Shown: one piece after another, positions 20,017-29,150 of the stretch
How the letters are laid out: each line of letters begins with the position of its first letter
Numbering within the stretch: the stretch's first letter is position 1
The notes under the pieces: model-generated
Seen by the model: only the letters and a program-made list of their open reading frames with translations
Told to the model about the DNA's origin: nothing
Database searches by the model: none
Translations under genes and position numbers: made by a program
Assembly (NCBI RefSeq): GCF_019443445.1
Contig: NZ_CP080378.1
Location: 1,984,001 to 2,048,000 of the forward strand
Source: Massilia sp. PAMC28688
GTDB lineage: Bacteria > Pseudomonadota > Gammaproteobacteria > Burkholderiales > Burkholderiaceae_D
Direction: 5' to 3'
DNA length: 64,000 nt

Positions 20017-21197
20017 CGCAGGTCCTCCAGTTCGTTAAGCGCGGCCGTAAGCTGCGCGACATCTTCCAGGGTATGGGCCGCCGACAGCGTCAGGCGCAGC
20101 CGGGCCGTGCCCGCCGCCACCGTGGGCGGGCGAATCGCCGGCACCCACAGGCCCTTGCCGTACAGGCCTGCACCGATGCGCAGCGCTTCTTCGTTACTGC
20201 CAATGATAATCGGCTGGATGGCGGTGCGTGAGACCATGCGCTCCCACCGTTTCAGATGCAGGTCACGGTCAAGCTGCGCGATCAGCGCCTGCAGGTGGGC
20301 GCGGCGCGATGCACCTTCGTCGCTGCCAATGATATCAATGCTGGTCAGGAGCGCGTGCGCCAGCGCCGGCGGGGCGGCGGTGGTGTAGATGTAGGGACGC
20401 GCGCGCTGGATCAGCAGTTCAATCATACTGCTGTGGGCCGCCACAAAGGCGCCGCCCACGCCTGCCGCCTTGCCGAGGGTGCCCATGTAGACCACGTTCT
20501 GCGAGCGCAGGTTGAAGTGCTCAAGCGCGCCGCGGCCACTGGCGCCGATGGTGCCAAAGCCGTGCGCGTCGTCGATCACCAGCCACGCGTTGTAGCGCTC
20601 GCACAGTGCCAGGATTTCGGGCAGCGGCGCCAGGTTGCCATCCATGCTAAATACGCTGTCGGTCACCACGATCTTGCTGGTGGCGTTACTCGATGCGAGC
20701 AGCGCTCCCAGTGCCTGCACGTCGGCATGCGGGTAGACCTTTACCTGGGCACGGGCCAGGCGCGCGCCGTCGATGAGCGAGGCATGATTGAGCGACTCGG
20801 AAAAAATCTCGGCGTCGCCATCGGCGCCCAGGGCCGTGAGCATCGCCAGGTTGGCCATGTAGCCGGTGCAAAAGGAGAGCGCGCGCGGCGACTCCAGGTG
20901 TTCGCCCACGAATTCGGCCAGCCGGTCTTCCAGCAGCTGGTGGGCCAGCGAGTGGCCGCTGATCAGGTGGGAAGCACCGCTGCCGGCACCGTACATCTCG
21001 GCGCCCTCGCGCAGGGCCGCCACCACGCGCGGGTGGGATGCCAGGCCAAGGTAGTCATTGCTGCAAAACGCCAGCATGCTGCGCCCGCCCACCACCACGC
21101 GCGGGGCGCATGGCGATTCCACCACCCGGCGCAGGCGCGTGAGGCTCTGCTCGTCGAGCAGTGCCAGCTTGTGGTTGACGGCGTCGATCATGTTCAT
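20013..21197 (-). CDS. bioF: 8-amino-7-oxononanoate synthase BioF
   Basis: A 394-residue PLP enzyme that condenses pimeloyl-ACP/CoA with L-alanine. Motifs are [41 protein letters not shown] and the PLP-lysine region [15 protein letters not shown]. Start and stop overlap both neighbours by 4 bp (bioA upstream, bioD downstream), so the block bioA-F-D is read by coupled translation. Confidence 0.95.
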   Translation of the reverse strand: MNMIDAVNHKLALLDEQSLTRLRRVVESPCAPRVVVGGRSMLAFCSNDYLGLASHPRVVAALREGAEMYGAGSGASHLISGHSLAHQLLEDRLAEFVGEHLESPRALSFCTGYMANLAMLTALGADGDAEIFSESLNHASLIDGARLARAQVKVYPHADVQALGALLASSNATSKIVVTDSVFSMDGNLAPLPEILALCERYNAWLVIDDAHGFGTIGASGRGALEHFNLRSQNVVYMGTLGKAAGVGGAFVAAHSSMIELLIQRARPYIYTTAAPPALAHALLTSIDIIGSDEGASRRAHLQALIAQLDRDLHLKRWERMVSRTAIQPIIIGSNEEALRIGAGLYGKGLWVPAIRPPTVAAGTARLRLTLSAAHTLEDVAQLTAALNELEDLR

Positions 21198-22540
21198 GCT
21201 GCGATCACGCTTTCAAATACCTTGCGGGTGTGCTCGGCCAGGCCATCCATCTCCTCGTCGGAGAGGATATACGGCGGCATCAGGTACACCGTGCGGCCAA
21301 TGGGGCGCAGCAGCAGTTCGTTGTCCAGCGCCGCGCCAAAGAAACGGCGGGAAAAAGTCGCGGCTCGTGCAGCGTCCGGCTCCACCGCATCGAACGCCCA
21401 GATCATGCCGGCCTGGCGGAAGTGCCGCGTGCGTTCATGGTCGGCCAGCGGCTGCAATGCCCGGGTCAGGCGCGCGTAGCGCTCGCGGTTGGTGGCCAGC
21501 ACGTTGTCTTCCTTGAAGATCTGCAGCGTGGCCAGCGCGGCGCGGCACGCGAGCGGATTGCCGGTATAGGAATGCGAATGCAAAAAGCCGCGGCGAATGT
21601 CGGTGCTGTAGAACGCCTCGTACACCTCATCGCGCGTCAGTACCAGCGACAGCGGCAGGTAGCCGCCGCTGATGCCCTTCGACAGGCACAAAAAATCAGG
21701 CCAGATGCCAGCCTGCTCGCATGCGAAAAAGGTGCCGGTGCGCCCGCAGCCGACCGCGATTTCGTCGAGGATCAGGTGCACCGAGTGGCGGTCGCACAAT
21801 TCGCGCACCAGCGCCAGGTAGAGCGGATCGTGCATGGCCATGCCGGTGGCACACTGCACCAGCGGCTCGATGATGATGGCGGCGATCTTGCCGGCCCGTT
21901 CATTGAACAGCTCTTCCACGTCCTTTGCCGCGCGCCGTGCCACGTCCTGCGCCGTTTCGCCTTCGCGCGCGTTACGCGCGTCGGGCGACTCCACCACGCG
22001 CGACGCGCGCAGCAGCGGGCCGTAGGCGTCCTTGAACAGCGCCACGTCCGTCACCGCCAGCGCACCGATGGTCTCGCCGTGGTAGCTGCCCTTGAGGCAC
22101 ACGAATTCCTGCTTGTCGGTGTGGCCGGCATTGCGCCATGCGTGAAAGCTCATCTTGAGAGCGATTTCGACCGCCGACGCGCCGTCCGAGGCGTAAAAGG
22201 CGTGGCCAAGCACGCGGCCGGTGAGCTCGGACAGCTGCTCGGACAGGCGAATCACTGGTTCATGCGTAAAGCCGGCCAGCATCGCGTGCTCCAGCCGGTC
22301 GAGCTGGTCCTTGAGCGCGGCGTTGATGCGGGGATTGGCGTGACCAAACAGGTTCACCCACCACGAGCTGATCGCGTCCAGATAGCGTTTGCCTTCGTGG
22401 TCGTACAGCCACGCGCCGCGGCCGTGGCTGACCGGGATCAGCGGCACCGTTTCGTGGTGCTGCATCTGCGTGCAAGGATGCCATACGCTGCGCAGGCTGC
22501 GCTTGACCCAGTCTTGTGGCATGTCGTCCTTCAATCTCAT
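21194..22540 (-). CDS. bioA: Adenosylmethionine-8-amino-7-oxononanoate aminotransferase BioA
   Basis: A 448-residue class III aminotransferase that converts KAPA to DAPA using SAM as amino donor. It begins with the BioA-specific SVWHPCTQM and carries [25 protein letters not shown]-like [31 protein letters not shown] and the PLP-lysine motif [13 protein letters not shown]. It overlaps the liuC-type hydratase stop by 4 bp and bioF by 4 bp. No bioC, bioH or BirA-type operator is seen, and there is no gap in front where one could sit. Confidence 0.95.
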   Translation of the reverse strand: MRLKDDMPQDWVKRSLRSVWHPCTQMQHHETVPLIPVSHGRGAWLYDHEGKRYLDAISSWWVNLFGHANPRINAALKDQLDRLEHAMLAGFTHEPVIRLSEQLSELTGRVLGHAFYASDGASAVEIALKMSFHAWRNAGHTDKQEFVCLKGSYHGETIGALAVTDVALFKDAYGPLLRASRVVESPDARNAREGETAQDVARRAAKDVEELFNERAGKIAAIIIEPLVQCATGMAMHDPLYLALVRELCDRHSVHLILDEIAVGCGRTGTFFACEQAGIWPDFLCLSKGISGGYLPLSLVLTRDEVYEAFYSTDIRRGFLHSHSYTGNPLACRAALATLQIFKEDNVLATNRERYARLTRALQPLADHERTRHFRQAGMIWAFDAVEPDAARAATFSRRFFGAALDNELLLRPIGRTVYLMPPYILSDEEMDGLAEHTRKVFESVIAA

Positions 22541-23322
22541 GCCAGCCAGGAAGGCTTGCGCTTTTCCAGGAAAGACGCGACGCCCTCGCGGCCCTCGTCC
22601 GACGAGCGGATGTTGGCGATACGCTCTGCCGTGTCCACCACCAGCGCGCTGTCGACCGATTTGCCGGTCACTTCGCGCACCAGTACTTTGGCTTCGCGCA
22701 CGGCGTTGGGGCTGCTGGTGACGAGCGACTTGACGATCGATTCCACATGCGCGTCAAGGGTATCGGCGCCGATGATGTCATGCACAAAGCCGATGCGGTG
22801 CGCTTCCTGCGCCGTGAATTTTTCGGCAGTCAGGAAGTAGCGGCGCGCCGCATTCTCGCCCATCGCCTTGATGACATACGGCGAAATGGTGGCGGGAATC
22901 AGGCCAAGCTTGACTTCGGACAGGCAGAAATTGGCGCCGCTGGCAGCGACCGCGATATCGCATGCTGCGACCAGGCCCATGCCGCCGGCGTAGCAGTCGC
23001 CCTGCACCTTGGCCACAACGGGCTTGGGGCACAGGTAGATCACGCGCAGCATGTCGGCCAGTTTCTCGGCGTCGTCGACATTGTCGCTGTACGAGTAGCC
23101 TGCCATTTTCTTCATCCAGTTCAGGTCCGCGCCGGCGCAAAAGGCCGGGCCGTTTGCCGCCAGCACAATGGCGCGCACGCTGTCCATGCGGCCAAGGTCG
23201 GTGAACACGAGCGACAGTTCGGCGATCGAAAACTCGTTGAACGCGTTGCGCACATCCGGACGGTTCAGGGTGACGGTGGCCACATAGCCTTCGATGGCGA
23301 CGGTGAGGGTTTGGAATTCCAT
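22537..23322 (-). CDS. liuC: Enoyl-CoA hydratase, probably methylglutaconyl-CoA hydratase
   Basis: A 261-residue crotonase-fold protein. Oxyanion-hole segments are GPAFCAGADLNWMKKM and VQGDCYAGGMGLVAACDIAVA; FCLSEVKLGLIPATISPYV follows. Between two MCC subunit genes and upstream of an HMG-CoA lyase, it most likely hydrates 3-methylglutaconyl-CoA to HMG-CoA. AAGGA lies seven bases before the ATG. It follows the carboxyltransferase gene by 9 bp and overlaps bioA by 4 bp. Confidence 0.93.
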   Translation of the reverse strand: MEFQTLTVAIEGYVATVTLNRPDVRNAFNEFSIAELSLVFTDLGRMDSVRAIVLAANGPAFCAGADLNWMKKMAGYSYSDNVDDAEKLADMLRVIYLCPKPVVAKVQGDCYAGGMGLVAACDIAVAASGANFCLSEVKLGLIPATISPYVIKAMGENAARRYFLTAEKFTAQEAHRIGFVHDIIGADTLDAHVESIVKSLVTSSPNAVREAKVLVREVTGKSVDSALVVDTAERIANIRSSDEGREGVASFLEKRKPSWLA

Positions 23323-23331
23323 GGCAGATCC

Positions 23332-24939
23332 TTACATGCGGAAGACACCGAATCTGGTGTCTTCGATTTCGGCATTCAATGCAGCCGACAGTCCCAGGCC
23401 CAGCACCATGCGGGTGTCGGCCGGGTCGATCACGCCATCATCCCACAGACGCGCGGTGGCGTAGTACGGGTGACCCTGGTGCTCGTACTGCTCCTTGATG
23501 GGCTGCTTGAAGGCCGCTTCTTCTTCCGGCGACCATTGTCCGCCCTTTCCTTCGATGCCGTCGCGCTTGACCGTGGCCAGCACGGACGCTGCCTGGTCGC
23601 CGCCCATGACCGAGATGCGCGCGTTTGGCCACATCCACAAAAAGCGCGGCGAAAACGCGCGCCCGCACATGCCGTAATTGCCGGCGCCGAAGCTGCCGCC
23701 AATGATGACGGTGAACTTTGGCACCGCTGCGGTAGCCACCGCCGTCACCATCTTGGCGCCATTGCGGGCGATGCCTTCGTTTTCGTACTTGCGGCCCACC
23801 ATGAAGCCGGTAATATTTTGCAGGAACACGAGCGGGATCTTGCGCTGGCAGCACAGCTCAATGAAGTGCGTGCCCTTGAGCGCGGACTCCGAAAACAGGA
23901 TGCCGTTGTTGGCGATGATGCCGACCTTGACGCCGTAGATATGGGCAAAGCCGCAAATGAGGGTAGTGCCGTAGCGGGCCTTGAATTCATCAAACTCGCT
24001 GCCGTCGACAATGCGCGCGATCACTTCGCGCACATCGAAGGGCTTGCGCGTATCCACCGGGATGACGCCATACAGTTCTTCCGGCGCGTACTTTGGCTCC
24101 ACCGATTCGCGCAGCGCCATTTGCTGGGGCTTGGTGCGGTTCAGGTTCGATACGATCGTGCGGGCCAGCGACAGGGCGTGCAAATCGTTTTGCGCGAGGT
24201 GGTCGACCACGCCGGACAGGCGCGTGTGAACATCGCCGCCGCCGAGGTCTTCGGCCGTGACCACTTCGCCGGTAGCCGCTTTCACCAGCGGCGGGCCGCC
24301 CAGGAAAATGGTCCCCTGTTCCTTGACGATGATGGATTCGTCGCTCATGGCCGGCACGTAGGCGCCGCCGGCGGTGCAGGAACCCATGACCACGGCAATT
24401 TGCGGGATGCCCTTGGCCGACAGGTTGGCCTGGTTATAGAAGATGCGGCCGAAATGGTCGCGGTCCGGGAACACGTCGTCCTGATTGGGCAGGTTGGCGC
24501 CGCCCGAATCGACCAGGTAAATGCACGGCAGCGCGTTCTGCTCGGCGATTTCCTGGGCGCGCAGGTGCTTCTTGACCGTCATGGGATAGTAGGTGCCGCC
24601 CTTGACGGTGGCGTCGTTACAGACGATCACGCACTCCTGGCCGGACACGCGGCCAATGCCGGTAATGATGCCGGCAGCCGGGGCGGCGCCGTCATACATC
24701 TCGTAGGCGGCCAGCTGCGAGAATTCGAGGAAGGGCGTGCCGGGATCGAGCAGCATCTGCACGCGGTCGCGCGGCAGCAGCTTGCCGCGGGCGACATGCT
24801 TGGCGCTGGCGGCGGCACCGCCCCCGGCGGCCATGGCCGAAACCTTGGCGCGCAGGTCGTCCACAATGCTTTGCATGGCCGCCGCGTTGGCCTTGAAGTC
24901 GTCGCTGCGCGGATTGAGTTTGCTGTCGATAAGAGGCAT
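23332..24939 (-). CDS. liuB: Methylcrotonyl-CoA carboxylase carboxyltransferase beta subunit
   Basis: A 535-residue carboxyltransferase of the MCC/PCC beta family. Landmarks are [34 protein letters not shown], the acyl-CoA site [22 protein letters not shown], the biotin-site [12 protein letters not shown] and [16 protein letters not shown], and [15 protein letters not shown]. It transfers CO2 from carboxybiotin to 3-methylcrotonyl-CoA. It is the first catabolic gene of the operon, only 8 bp behind ychJ. Isovaleryl-CoA dehydrogenase (liuA), usually upstream, is missing here. Confidence 0.95.
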   Translation of the reverse strand: MPLIDSKLNPRSDDFKANAAAMQSIVDDLRAKVSAMAAGGGAAASAKHVARGKLLPRDRVQMLLDPGTPFLEFSQLAAYEMYDGAAPAAGIITGIGRVSGQECVIVCNDATVKGGTYYPMTVKKHLRAQEIAEQNALPCIYLVDSGGANLPNQDDVFPDRDHFGRIFYNQANLSAKGIPQIAVVMGSCTAGGAYVPAMSDESIIVKEQGTIFLGGPPLVKAATGEVVTAEDLGGGDVHTRLSGVVDHLAQNDLHALSLARTIVSNLNRTKPQQMALRESVEPKYAPEELYGVIPVDTRKPFDVREVIARIVDGSEFDEFKARYGTTLICGFAHIYGVKVGIIANNGILFSESALKGTHFIELCCQRKIPLVFLQNITGFMVGRKYENEGIARNGAKMVTAVATAAVPKFTVIIGGSFGAGNYGMCGRAFSPRFLWMWPNARISVMGGDQAASVLATVKRDGIEGKGGQWSPEEEAAFKQPIKEQYEHQGHPYYATARLWDDGVIDPADTRMVLGLGLSAALNAEIEDTRFGVFRM

Positions 24940-24947
24940 TGCGATCC

Positions 24948-25376
24948 TTATTTGTCCGGGAAACTGCCGTCCAGGTAAAACCAGCGCGCCACGCCGCCGG
25001 CTTGCTCGCGCACGAAACGGCTGACCTCGTGCAGGCGATGGGCCCGGCCATTGATCTTGTAGCGCGCCACGAATTCTACGGTATCGGCGTCTTGTGATTC
25101 TGGCAATTCTGCTTTACGTTGACGTAAACGTAAAGCAGATTTTACCTCAAGTCCCAGCCACTGTAATCGCTCATTTGGGTCAATGATGGGGCCATCGGGC
25201 ACGGTGCTGGGATGCCAGGTGGCGCGCAGGTAAGCTTCGTTTTGCTGCTTGTAGGCGGTATAGCGCGAGCGCATGAGTGCTTCGGGCGTTTGGGGCACGG
25301 CGTCAGCGGACAGGTAAGGGCCGCAGCAAGTGGCAAGGGAGGGGCCGCCGCAGGGGCAGGTGCTCGGTGTGGGCAT
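24948..25376 (-). CDS. ychJ: YchJ family (UPF0225) SEC-C motif protein
   Basis: A 142-residue protein with an N-terminal zinc-binding SEC-C-like motif ([12 protein letters not shown]) and the YchJ core ([50 protein letters not shown]). Compared with E. coli YchJ as I recall it, the C-terminal second SEC-C motif is absent, and about eight extra residues (within [12 protein letters not shown]) sit after WLGL. These extra residues are encoded by a long perfect palindrome. Function is unknown. It lies directly upstream of the leucine operon and may share its transcript. Confidence 0.88.
   Translation of the reverse strand: MPTPSTCPCGGPSLATCCGPYLSADAVPQTPEALMRSRYTAYKQQNEAYLRATWHPSTVPDGPIIDPNERLQWLGLEVKSALRLRQRKAELPESQDADTVEFVARYKINGRAHRLHEVSRFVREQAGGVARWFYLDGSFPDK
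25108..25139. promoter_or_regulatory. Perfect 13-bp-arm palindrome inside ychJ, operator or insertion element
   Basis: TCTGCTTTACGTT and its exact reverse complement AACGTAAAGCAGA are separated by GACGTA. The core repeats ACGT three times. It lies about 170 bp upstream of the liuB start on the transcribed side of the leucine/biotin operon. The symmetric TTTACGT/ACGTAAA core resembles, as far as I recall, sites of MerR-type LiuR regulators of leucine catabolism. The same DNA accounts for an apparent insertion in the YchJ protein, so a small palindromic mobile element is the alternative. Confidence 0.55.
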
Positions 25377-25486
25377 GGCGGAAGGTCATTGGATAACCTT
25401 GTAATTATCCGACATATTTGCAGAACGGGGGACCGGCGATGGAATGAGATGAGCTTGAGCATTCCAGCACGTGAAGGCGATCTCGC

Positions 25487-25511
25487 CGGCAGGAGTGGAT
25501 CGCTCCTGCCG
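25487..25511 (-). terminator. Hairpin downstream of a gene remnant
   Basis: A 9-bp perfect stem (CGGCAGGAG / CTCCTGCCG) with a 7-nt loop. On the minus strand it directly follows the stop codon of the remnant described next. No T-run follows, so it may be rho-assisted or only a structural leftover. Confidence 0.4.
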
Positions 25512-25706
25512 CTACTTGTCAGCCGCTACTCGTAATACTGGCTTGCCTCGGCCAAAAAACACCAGTTTCCCGCCCGGTCCGGGAACCAGCGACAACGAGC
25601 GGCCTTGTCCAGGCCAATGGAGAACCGGCGTTTTGCCTAGTGCCATTTGCTTGCGCACTGCCGCCAGGCCGGCGGCACTGACGTTCGCGATGCGCGTGCT
25701 TCCGAA
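25512..25706 (-). pseudogene. Likely 3' fragment of a lost gene
   Basis: An open frame of 64 codons with no good start. It reads like a genuine protein C-terminus: VRKQMALGKTPVLHW, then LSLVPGPGGKLVFFGRGKPVLRV, stop. No Shine-Dalgarno precedes the internal ATG (25646) or GTG (25658). The upstream side is cut by a stop and by the divergent small ORF. I interpret it as the tail of a gene whose 5' part was deleted. No family was recognised. Confidence 0.35.
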
Positions 25707-25724
25707 CTATACAAGAGGTCTACC

Positions 25725-25835
25725 ATGCCACGTGTTCTCACGGTACGATCGAGAAAAACTACATCTTCTCGAACAGGGGGGAATGTTGACGTAGCTAAAC
25801 TTCAATGGGTTTTAGAAGCCCTGGTAAGCGAATGA
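25725..25835 (+). CDS. Possible 36-residue protein with its own terminator
   Basis: ATG preceded by AAGAGGT at a five-base spacing, encoding MPRVLTVRSRKTTSSRTGGN and ending VAKLQWVLEALVSE. The stop codon lies in the loop of a strong intrinsic terminator, so the transcript would be a compact unit of roughly 130 nt. The N-terminal half is basic and Ser/Thr-rich; the C-terminal half is a short amphipathic helix. It could equally be a small regulatory RNA. No family was recognised. Confidence 0.45.
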   Translation: MPRVLTVRSRKTTSSRTGGNVDVAKLQWVLEALVSE

Positions 25836-25850
25836 AACCAGGGCTTTTTT
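25817..25850 (+). terminator. Strong rho-independent terminator
   Basis: A 9-bp perfect stem AGCCCTGGT / ACCAGGGCT with an 11-nt loop, followed by a run of T. It ends the small transcript from about 25715. On the other strand it would not act in the same way. Confidence 0.85.
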
Positions 25851-25899
25851 ATATGTCGGGCGTCGACCCAACAGAGACACTTTCAGGAAGCGGTCACGC

Positions 25900-26271
25900 T
25901 CATGGGGCGGTCAGCCTCAGCTGCCTGCCAACCTGCAGTTCCCTTGGATGGTTCACGTTATTCCATTTGGCGAGATTGCCGTGGCTGATCCCGTTTTTCT
26001 CCGCGATATCCCACAGGGTGTCGCCCTTTTCCACCACGTACATGCCATCTCCGCTACCCTCGGTCGCGCCGGCAACCGATGCGCCTACGGCGCCCGTGAC
26101 AGGTGCCGATACCACCTCGCCATTCCCGGTAGTCGGCGGCACGGTCGATACCACGGCAGGAGGCTCGACAGGCACTATAACGGCAGGGGCCGTAGCGACC
26201 GGCGCAGGCTCTTCTTTCGAACATGCGCCCAATAAAGCAACACAAGCCATTGCGGTGAGTAGTTTTTTCAT
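25900..26271 (-). CDS. LysM-domain lipoprotein
   Basis: A 123-residue lipoprotein: signal peptide MKKLLTAMACVALLGAC with the lipobox cysteine at 17, a low-complexity Pro/Val/Thr linker (about 20-72), and one LysM domain at the C-terminus (MYVVEKGDTLWDIAEKNGISHGNLAKWNNVNHPRELQVGRQLRL). LysM binds GlcNAc-containing glycans, so it probably attaches to peptidoglycan from the membrane. AAGGGGA precedes the ATG; an upstream extension of 31 codons was discarded as lacking any signal-peptide character. Confidence 0.88.
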   Translation of the reverse strand: MKKLLTAMACVALLGACSKEEPAPVATAPAVIVPVEPPAVVSTVPPTTGNGEVVSAPVTGAVGASVAGATEGSGDGMYVVEKGDTLWDIAEKNGISHGNLAKWNNVNHPRELQVGRQLRLTAP

Positions 26272-26607
26272 ATCGTTCCCCTTAAAGATGTTTGAAAGAA
26301 TATGCCGCCCCGTAATAGTGATGCGCCGCTGACTTCCACGCTGCGGCTCTCGGGAACGCCACACAACCGACAGTATGTTCCCCTAATGAGAATTCAGCGC
26401 TAATTGTCAAATCTTCCTGAATCTTCCTTCATCTTCGCCAAAATTCCGATATTTATACTCATCGCGTGCGGCAACTGTTTCGCTAGAGAAGTGCTCGCTG
26501 CGACGGGAGACTTCAAGGTTATCGAGGTGTTCTTGGCCGACCACCGCCGATGTCCTCGGGGCTACGGCACGGTCCGATCTCGGCAGCTGTCGCCGCAAAG
26601 CCGACGT
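26272..26607. other. Intergenic stretch with degenerate minus-strand coding traces
   Basis: 336 bp between the LysM lipoprotein and the HEAT-like gene, lower in GC than its surroundings. On the minus strand a 63-codon frame (26407-26598) has protein-like composition at its 3' end (EHFSSETVAARDEYKYRNFG ... GRFRKI, stop), while another frame just downstream of the HEAT-like gene also reads like coding sequence for about 30 codons. This suggests a frameshifted, decayed gene. No function could be assigned. Confidence 0.3.
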
Positions 26608-27270
26608 TCAAGTCTCCGGATTCGGCGCCGAATAGTTTCGCGTCGTCGGAAACGGAATCTCGATCGCCAGCTCATCGGCGTACTTGCGAGCCAGCGAGAC
26701 CAAATGCTCTCGTCCATCCTCTTGGGCTAGCGAAAGATAGATAGGGAATAGCTTCGAACCGATGGTCTTCAGTGCGGATAGCGCTCCCATTCGCGGGTAC
26801 TCCTCGCCGGTATCCCAAGCGGCCACCGCAAGCGCGGGAACTGCTGCCGATTGAATTGCGGCCAGGGAAAGCAACGCGAGCCGTCGCGTACGCTCATGCT
26901 CGTCCCGCATAAATTCGATTAACAAAGCTTCAGCCTCATCGCGACGCTCGATGCAATGTCCGAGCTGTTCGGCAATGTCGTCGCCCGCAATGCCACCTCT
27001 CGCAAGGGAGTGCTTGGCTATCGCCAACGTCATCAATTCGCTCTGGGTGACCAGTTCTGCGATGTAGTTCGTGCTGGACTGTTCCAGAAGGTAGAGCAGG
27101 TCCGTGACGTCGTCTTCAGACCAGTCTCGCGGCTGAACACGCGCTAAGAAATGTTGCAAAGCACTGACAACGCCACCCTCACTCCACCAGTAGTCGTATT
27201 GGTCAACCCAGCGGTTCGTGGTGAGCCACGTCCGCACCTTTTCGACTTCGGCATGAAAATCGGTTGTCAT
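26608..27270 (-). CDS. HEAT-like helical repeat protein, unknown function
   Basis: A 220-residue acidic, all-helical protein with no signal peptide. Residues 95-205 show alpha-helical repeat character resembling HEAT repeats (RDEAEALLIEFMRDEHERTRRLALLSLAAIQ; YPRMGALSALKTIGSKLFPIYLSLAQEDGREHLVSLARKYADEL). The N-terminus (WVDQYDYWWSEGG) is distinctive. Lower GC and less biased codons than neighbouring genes suggest horizontal acquisition. Stand-alone proteins of this size and composition are often immunity proteins of contact or polymorphic toxins, but no toxin gene is present. That reading is speculation. Confidence 0.65.
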   Translation of the reverse strand: MTTDFHAEVEKVRTWLTTNRWVDQYDYWWSEGGVVSALQHFLARVQPRDWSEDDVTDLLYLLEQSSTNYIAELVTQSELMTLAIAKHSLARGGIAGDDIAEQLGHCIERRDEAEALLIEFMRDEHERTRRLALLSLAAIQSAAVPALAVAAWDTGEEYPRMGALSALKTIGSKLFPIYLSLAQEDGREHLVSLARKYADELAIEIPFPTTRNYSAPNPET

Positions 27271-27418
27271 ATATGGATCCGTTCAGACATTGGGGCGCAT
27301 TTGATCTCACGCAATTTCGTTCGGGGCATCCTGTCAGGGCCCTGCCGCGACCACCGATTGAATCCACACCCCCAAACCGGACCTTCAGGTGGGCGCGTGG
27401 CGCAAGTGGGCTAGTCAG

Positions 27419-27676
27419 TCACAAAAGGGTGATTAAAGTCGTCCGATAATTCGCCATTAGGTCAGGCAGCCGCGCGACAACGTCCTCAAGTTCTCCCGCG
27501 GCCTCCTCGCTCAAACGCTCGGTTTCAGACTGCACAATCGCAAGGGATTGCAACAGGGCATATAGAGAATCACCCTGGATTAGGCATCCAGGAAAATTTC
27601 GTCCGGGATGTCGCATTACCACCGCATTTGACTGATCAGAAAAGATCTCGACTTCTTGACGATACATAGGATCCAT
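27419..27676 (-). CDS. DUF6959-like small protein
   Basis: A protein of about 85 residues. MYRQEVEIFSDQSNAVVMRH followed by PGRNFPGCLIQGDSLYALLQ matches my recollection of the DUF6959 family (pattern of a short N-terminal strand, PGRxFPGxxIQGDSL, then two helices). Function is unknown; such proteins are found next to toxin-immunity type loci. Two ATGs three codons apart are possible, and the open frame extends far upstream without family-like sequence. It shares the accessory-looking pocket with the HEAT-like gene. Confidence 0.6.
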   Translation of the reverse strand: MDPMYRQEVEIFSDQSNAVVMRHPGRNFPGCLIQGDSLYALLQSLAIVQSETERLSEEAAGELEDVVARLPDLMANYRTTLITLL

Positions 27677-27810
27677 AAGTGATGAGCAAAGTGGACAGGC
27701 TGCTCTTGGCCGAGGGCGGACTGTCGAGCAATGGTGGCAGCTTGCCAAGCGGAAAGCAGCCTCAACGATTTTGCCCGGCAAGACCCGCCAATACGTGGTC
27801 ATTAGGCGTT

Positions 27811-29019
27811 CTACAGCAGCGTTTCGGTGGACACGCCCCGCATCAAACCGCTCAGGACCCTGGCCGAGCCACATGCAAAGGTGAAGCCAAGCGCGCCGTG
27901 GCCGACATTGAGAAACAAGTTCTGGATCTTCGTCGCACCAATCATCGGCGCACTGTCCGGCGTCGCCGGCCGCAAGCCAGCCCAGGCAGTGATGTTGCCG
28001 TAGTCGGCAGCAGCGGGCATCATGGCTTTTACCTGCCGGATCAAGCCGTCAATGCGCTGCTGGTCGAGGCCCGTGTCCGCCCCCACAATGTCAGCCATCG
28101 CTGCCACACGCAGCCGGTCGCCAATGCGCGCGTACAGCACCTTGCGCTCGAAATCGGTCACGCTCACTTCCAGGCCACCGGGAACGATGGGCGCCGTGAG
28201 ACTGTAGCCTTTGATCGGGTACAAGGGCAGATAGACCCCGGCCGTGGCGGCAAGTTCACGGCTCTGAATGCCCGCTGCCAGCACGAACCTGTCGGCACCC
28301 AGCACACCCGCATCCGACATTACCGATGTGATCACGCCACCCTCAACCGTCAGCGATTGTGCCTGCGCCTGCACTACGCCATCGCAGCGCGGATGGGCTT
28401 TCACGCGCGCGGCAAGCACCTGGCAAAAGGCATGGCAGTCAGCCACCGCTTCGCCGGCGTTGAAAATGCCGCCTGCCAGAATGCCCTGTGCCGCTGCCAG
28501 GGCCGGCTCCCGCTCGACACACTGCGCTGCGGTCAGCACCTCACCCGTTCCCGCCCGTGCCGCTGCCTTGCTGAACGCGCCGGCTGACCTGTACACGATC
28601 AGCTTGCCCGCCTCCCGCCACGCAAAATCTTCCTTTGGAACAATCGGTTCGATGCGCGCCATCTCCTGGCGGCTCAGTTCCCCCAGCAGCAGCAAGCGCT
28701 CGGTGGTCTTGCGGTTCACATCCGCCCGGCAATGCATGAGAAACTGCCACAGCCAGCGCCACTGGCGCGGGTCAGCCTCCAGCCGGAAGCGCAGCGGCCC
28801 ATCCTTTTGCATCAACCACTGCAGCGCCTTGAGCGGTACACCGGCATCGGCAAACGGCGACACGTACTTGTAACTGAGCTGCCCACCATTGCTGTGGCTG
28901 GCCCCGGCAGCCATCATGGGCGACTTTTCCAGCAGGGTCACCCGATAACCCGCTTCCAGCAGCCACCACGCCGATGTCAGGCCGATCACACCGCCGCCGA
29001 TCACGAGAACTTGCTGCAT
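27811..29019 (-). CDS. dadA: D-amino-acid dehydrogenase, small subunit type
   Basis: A 402-residue FAD-dependent oxidoreductase of the DadA family, which oxidises D-alanine and other D-amino acids to 2-oxo acids and ammonia at the inner membrane, passing electrons to quinone. The FAD motif is at the N-terminus (VLVIGGGVIGLTSAWWLLEAGY), followed by HSNGGQLSYKYVSPFADAG and the C-terminal GLRPATPDSAPMIG and NVGHGALGFTFACGSA. The upstream open extension is not family-like, so the ATG before QQVLVIGG was chosen. It is divergent from murQ; D-Ala released by the dipeptidase of that island is a natural substrate. Confidence 0.93.
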   Translation of the reverse strand: MQQVLVIGGGVIGLTSAWWLLEAGYRVTLLEKSPMMAAGASHSNGGQLSYKYVSPFADAGVPLKALQWLMQKDGPLRFRLEADPRQWRWLWQFLMHCRADVNRKTTERLLLLGELSRQEMARIEPIVPKEDFAWREAGKLIVYRSAGAFSKAAARAGTGEVLTAAQCVEREPALAAAQGILAGGIFNAGEAVADCHAFCQVLAARVKAHPRCDGVVQAQAQSLTVEGGVITSVMSDAGVLGADRFVLAAGIQSRELAATAGVYLPLYPIKGYSLTAPIVPGGLEVSVTDFERKVLYARIGDRLRVAAMADIVGADTGLDQQRIDGLIRQVKAMMPAAADYGNITAWAGLRPATPDSAPMIGATKIQNLFLNVGHGALGFTFACGSARVLSGLMRGVSTETLL

Positions 29020-29150
29020 GAGAATCCGTTTTCCATATGGATGGCTGAGTATGCCCTGTTCCCGGCGCGCGCAGCAACGCCGCACGCTTGCCCTGAACGC
29101 ATCAGCGATTGGTATTACACTCGGGATATCGAAACCAAGCAAGGGCGCGC

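Noticed and set aside
22500..22600. BirA operator or biotin-responsive element before bioA
   Set aside because: bioA overlaps liuC by 4 bp and no palindrome of BirA type was seen; there is no independent leader.
22516..24978. An 820-codon plus-strand open frame opposite liuC and liuB
   Set aside because: Spans two real genes and their junction, with shadow-type composition; no family features.
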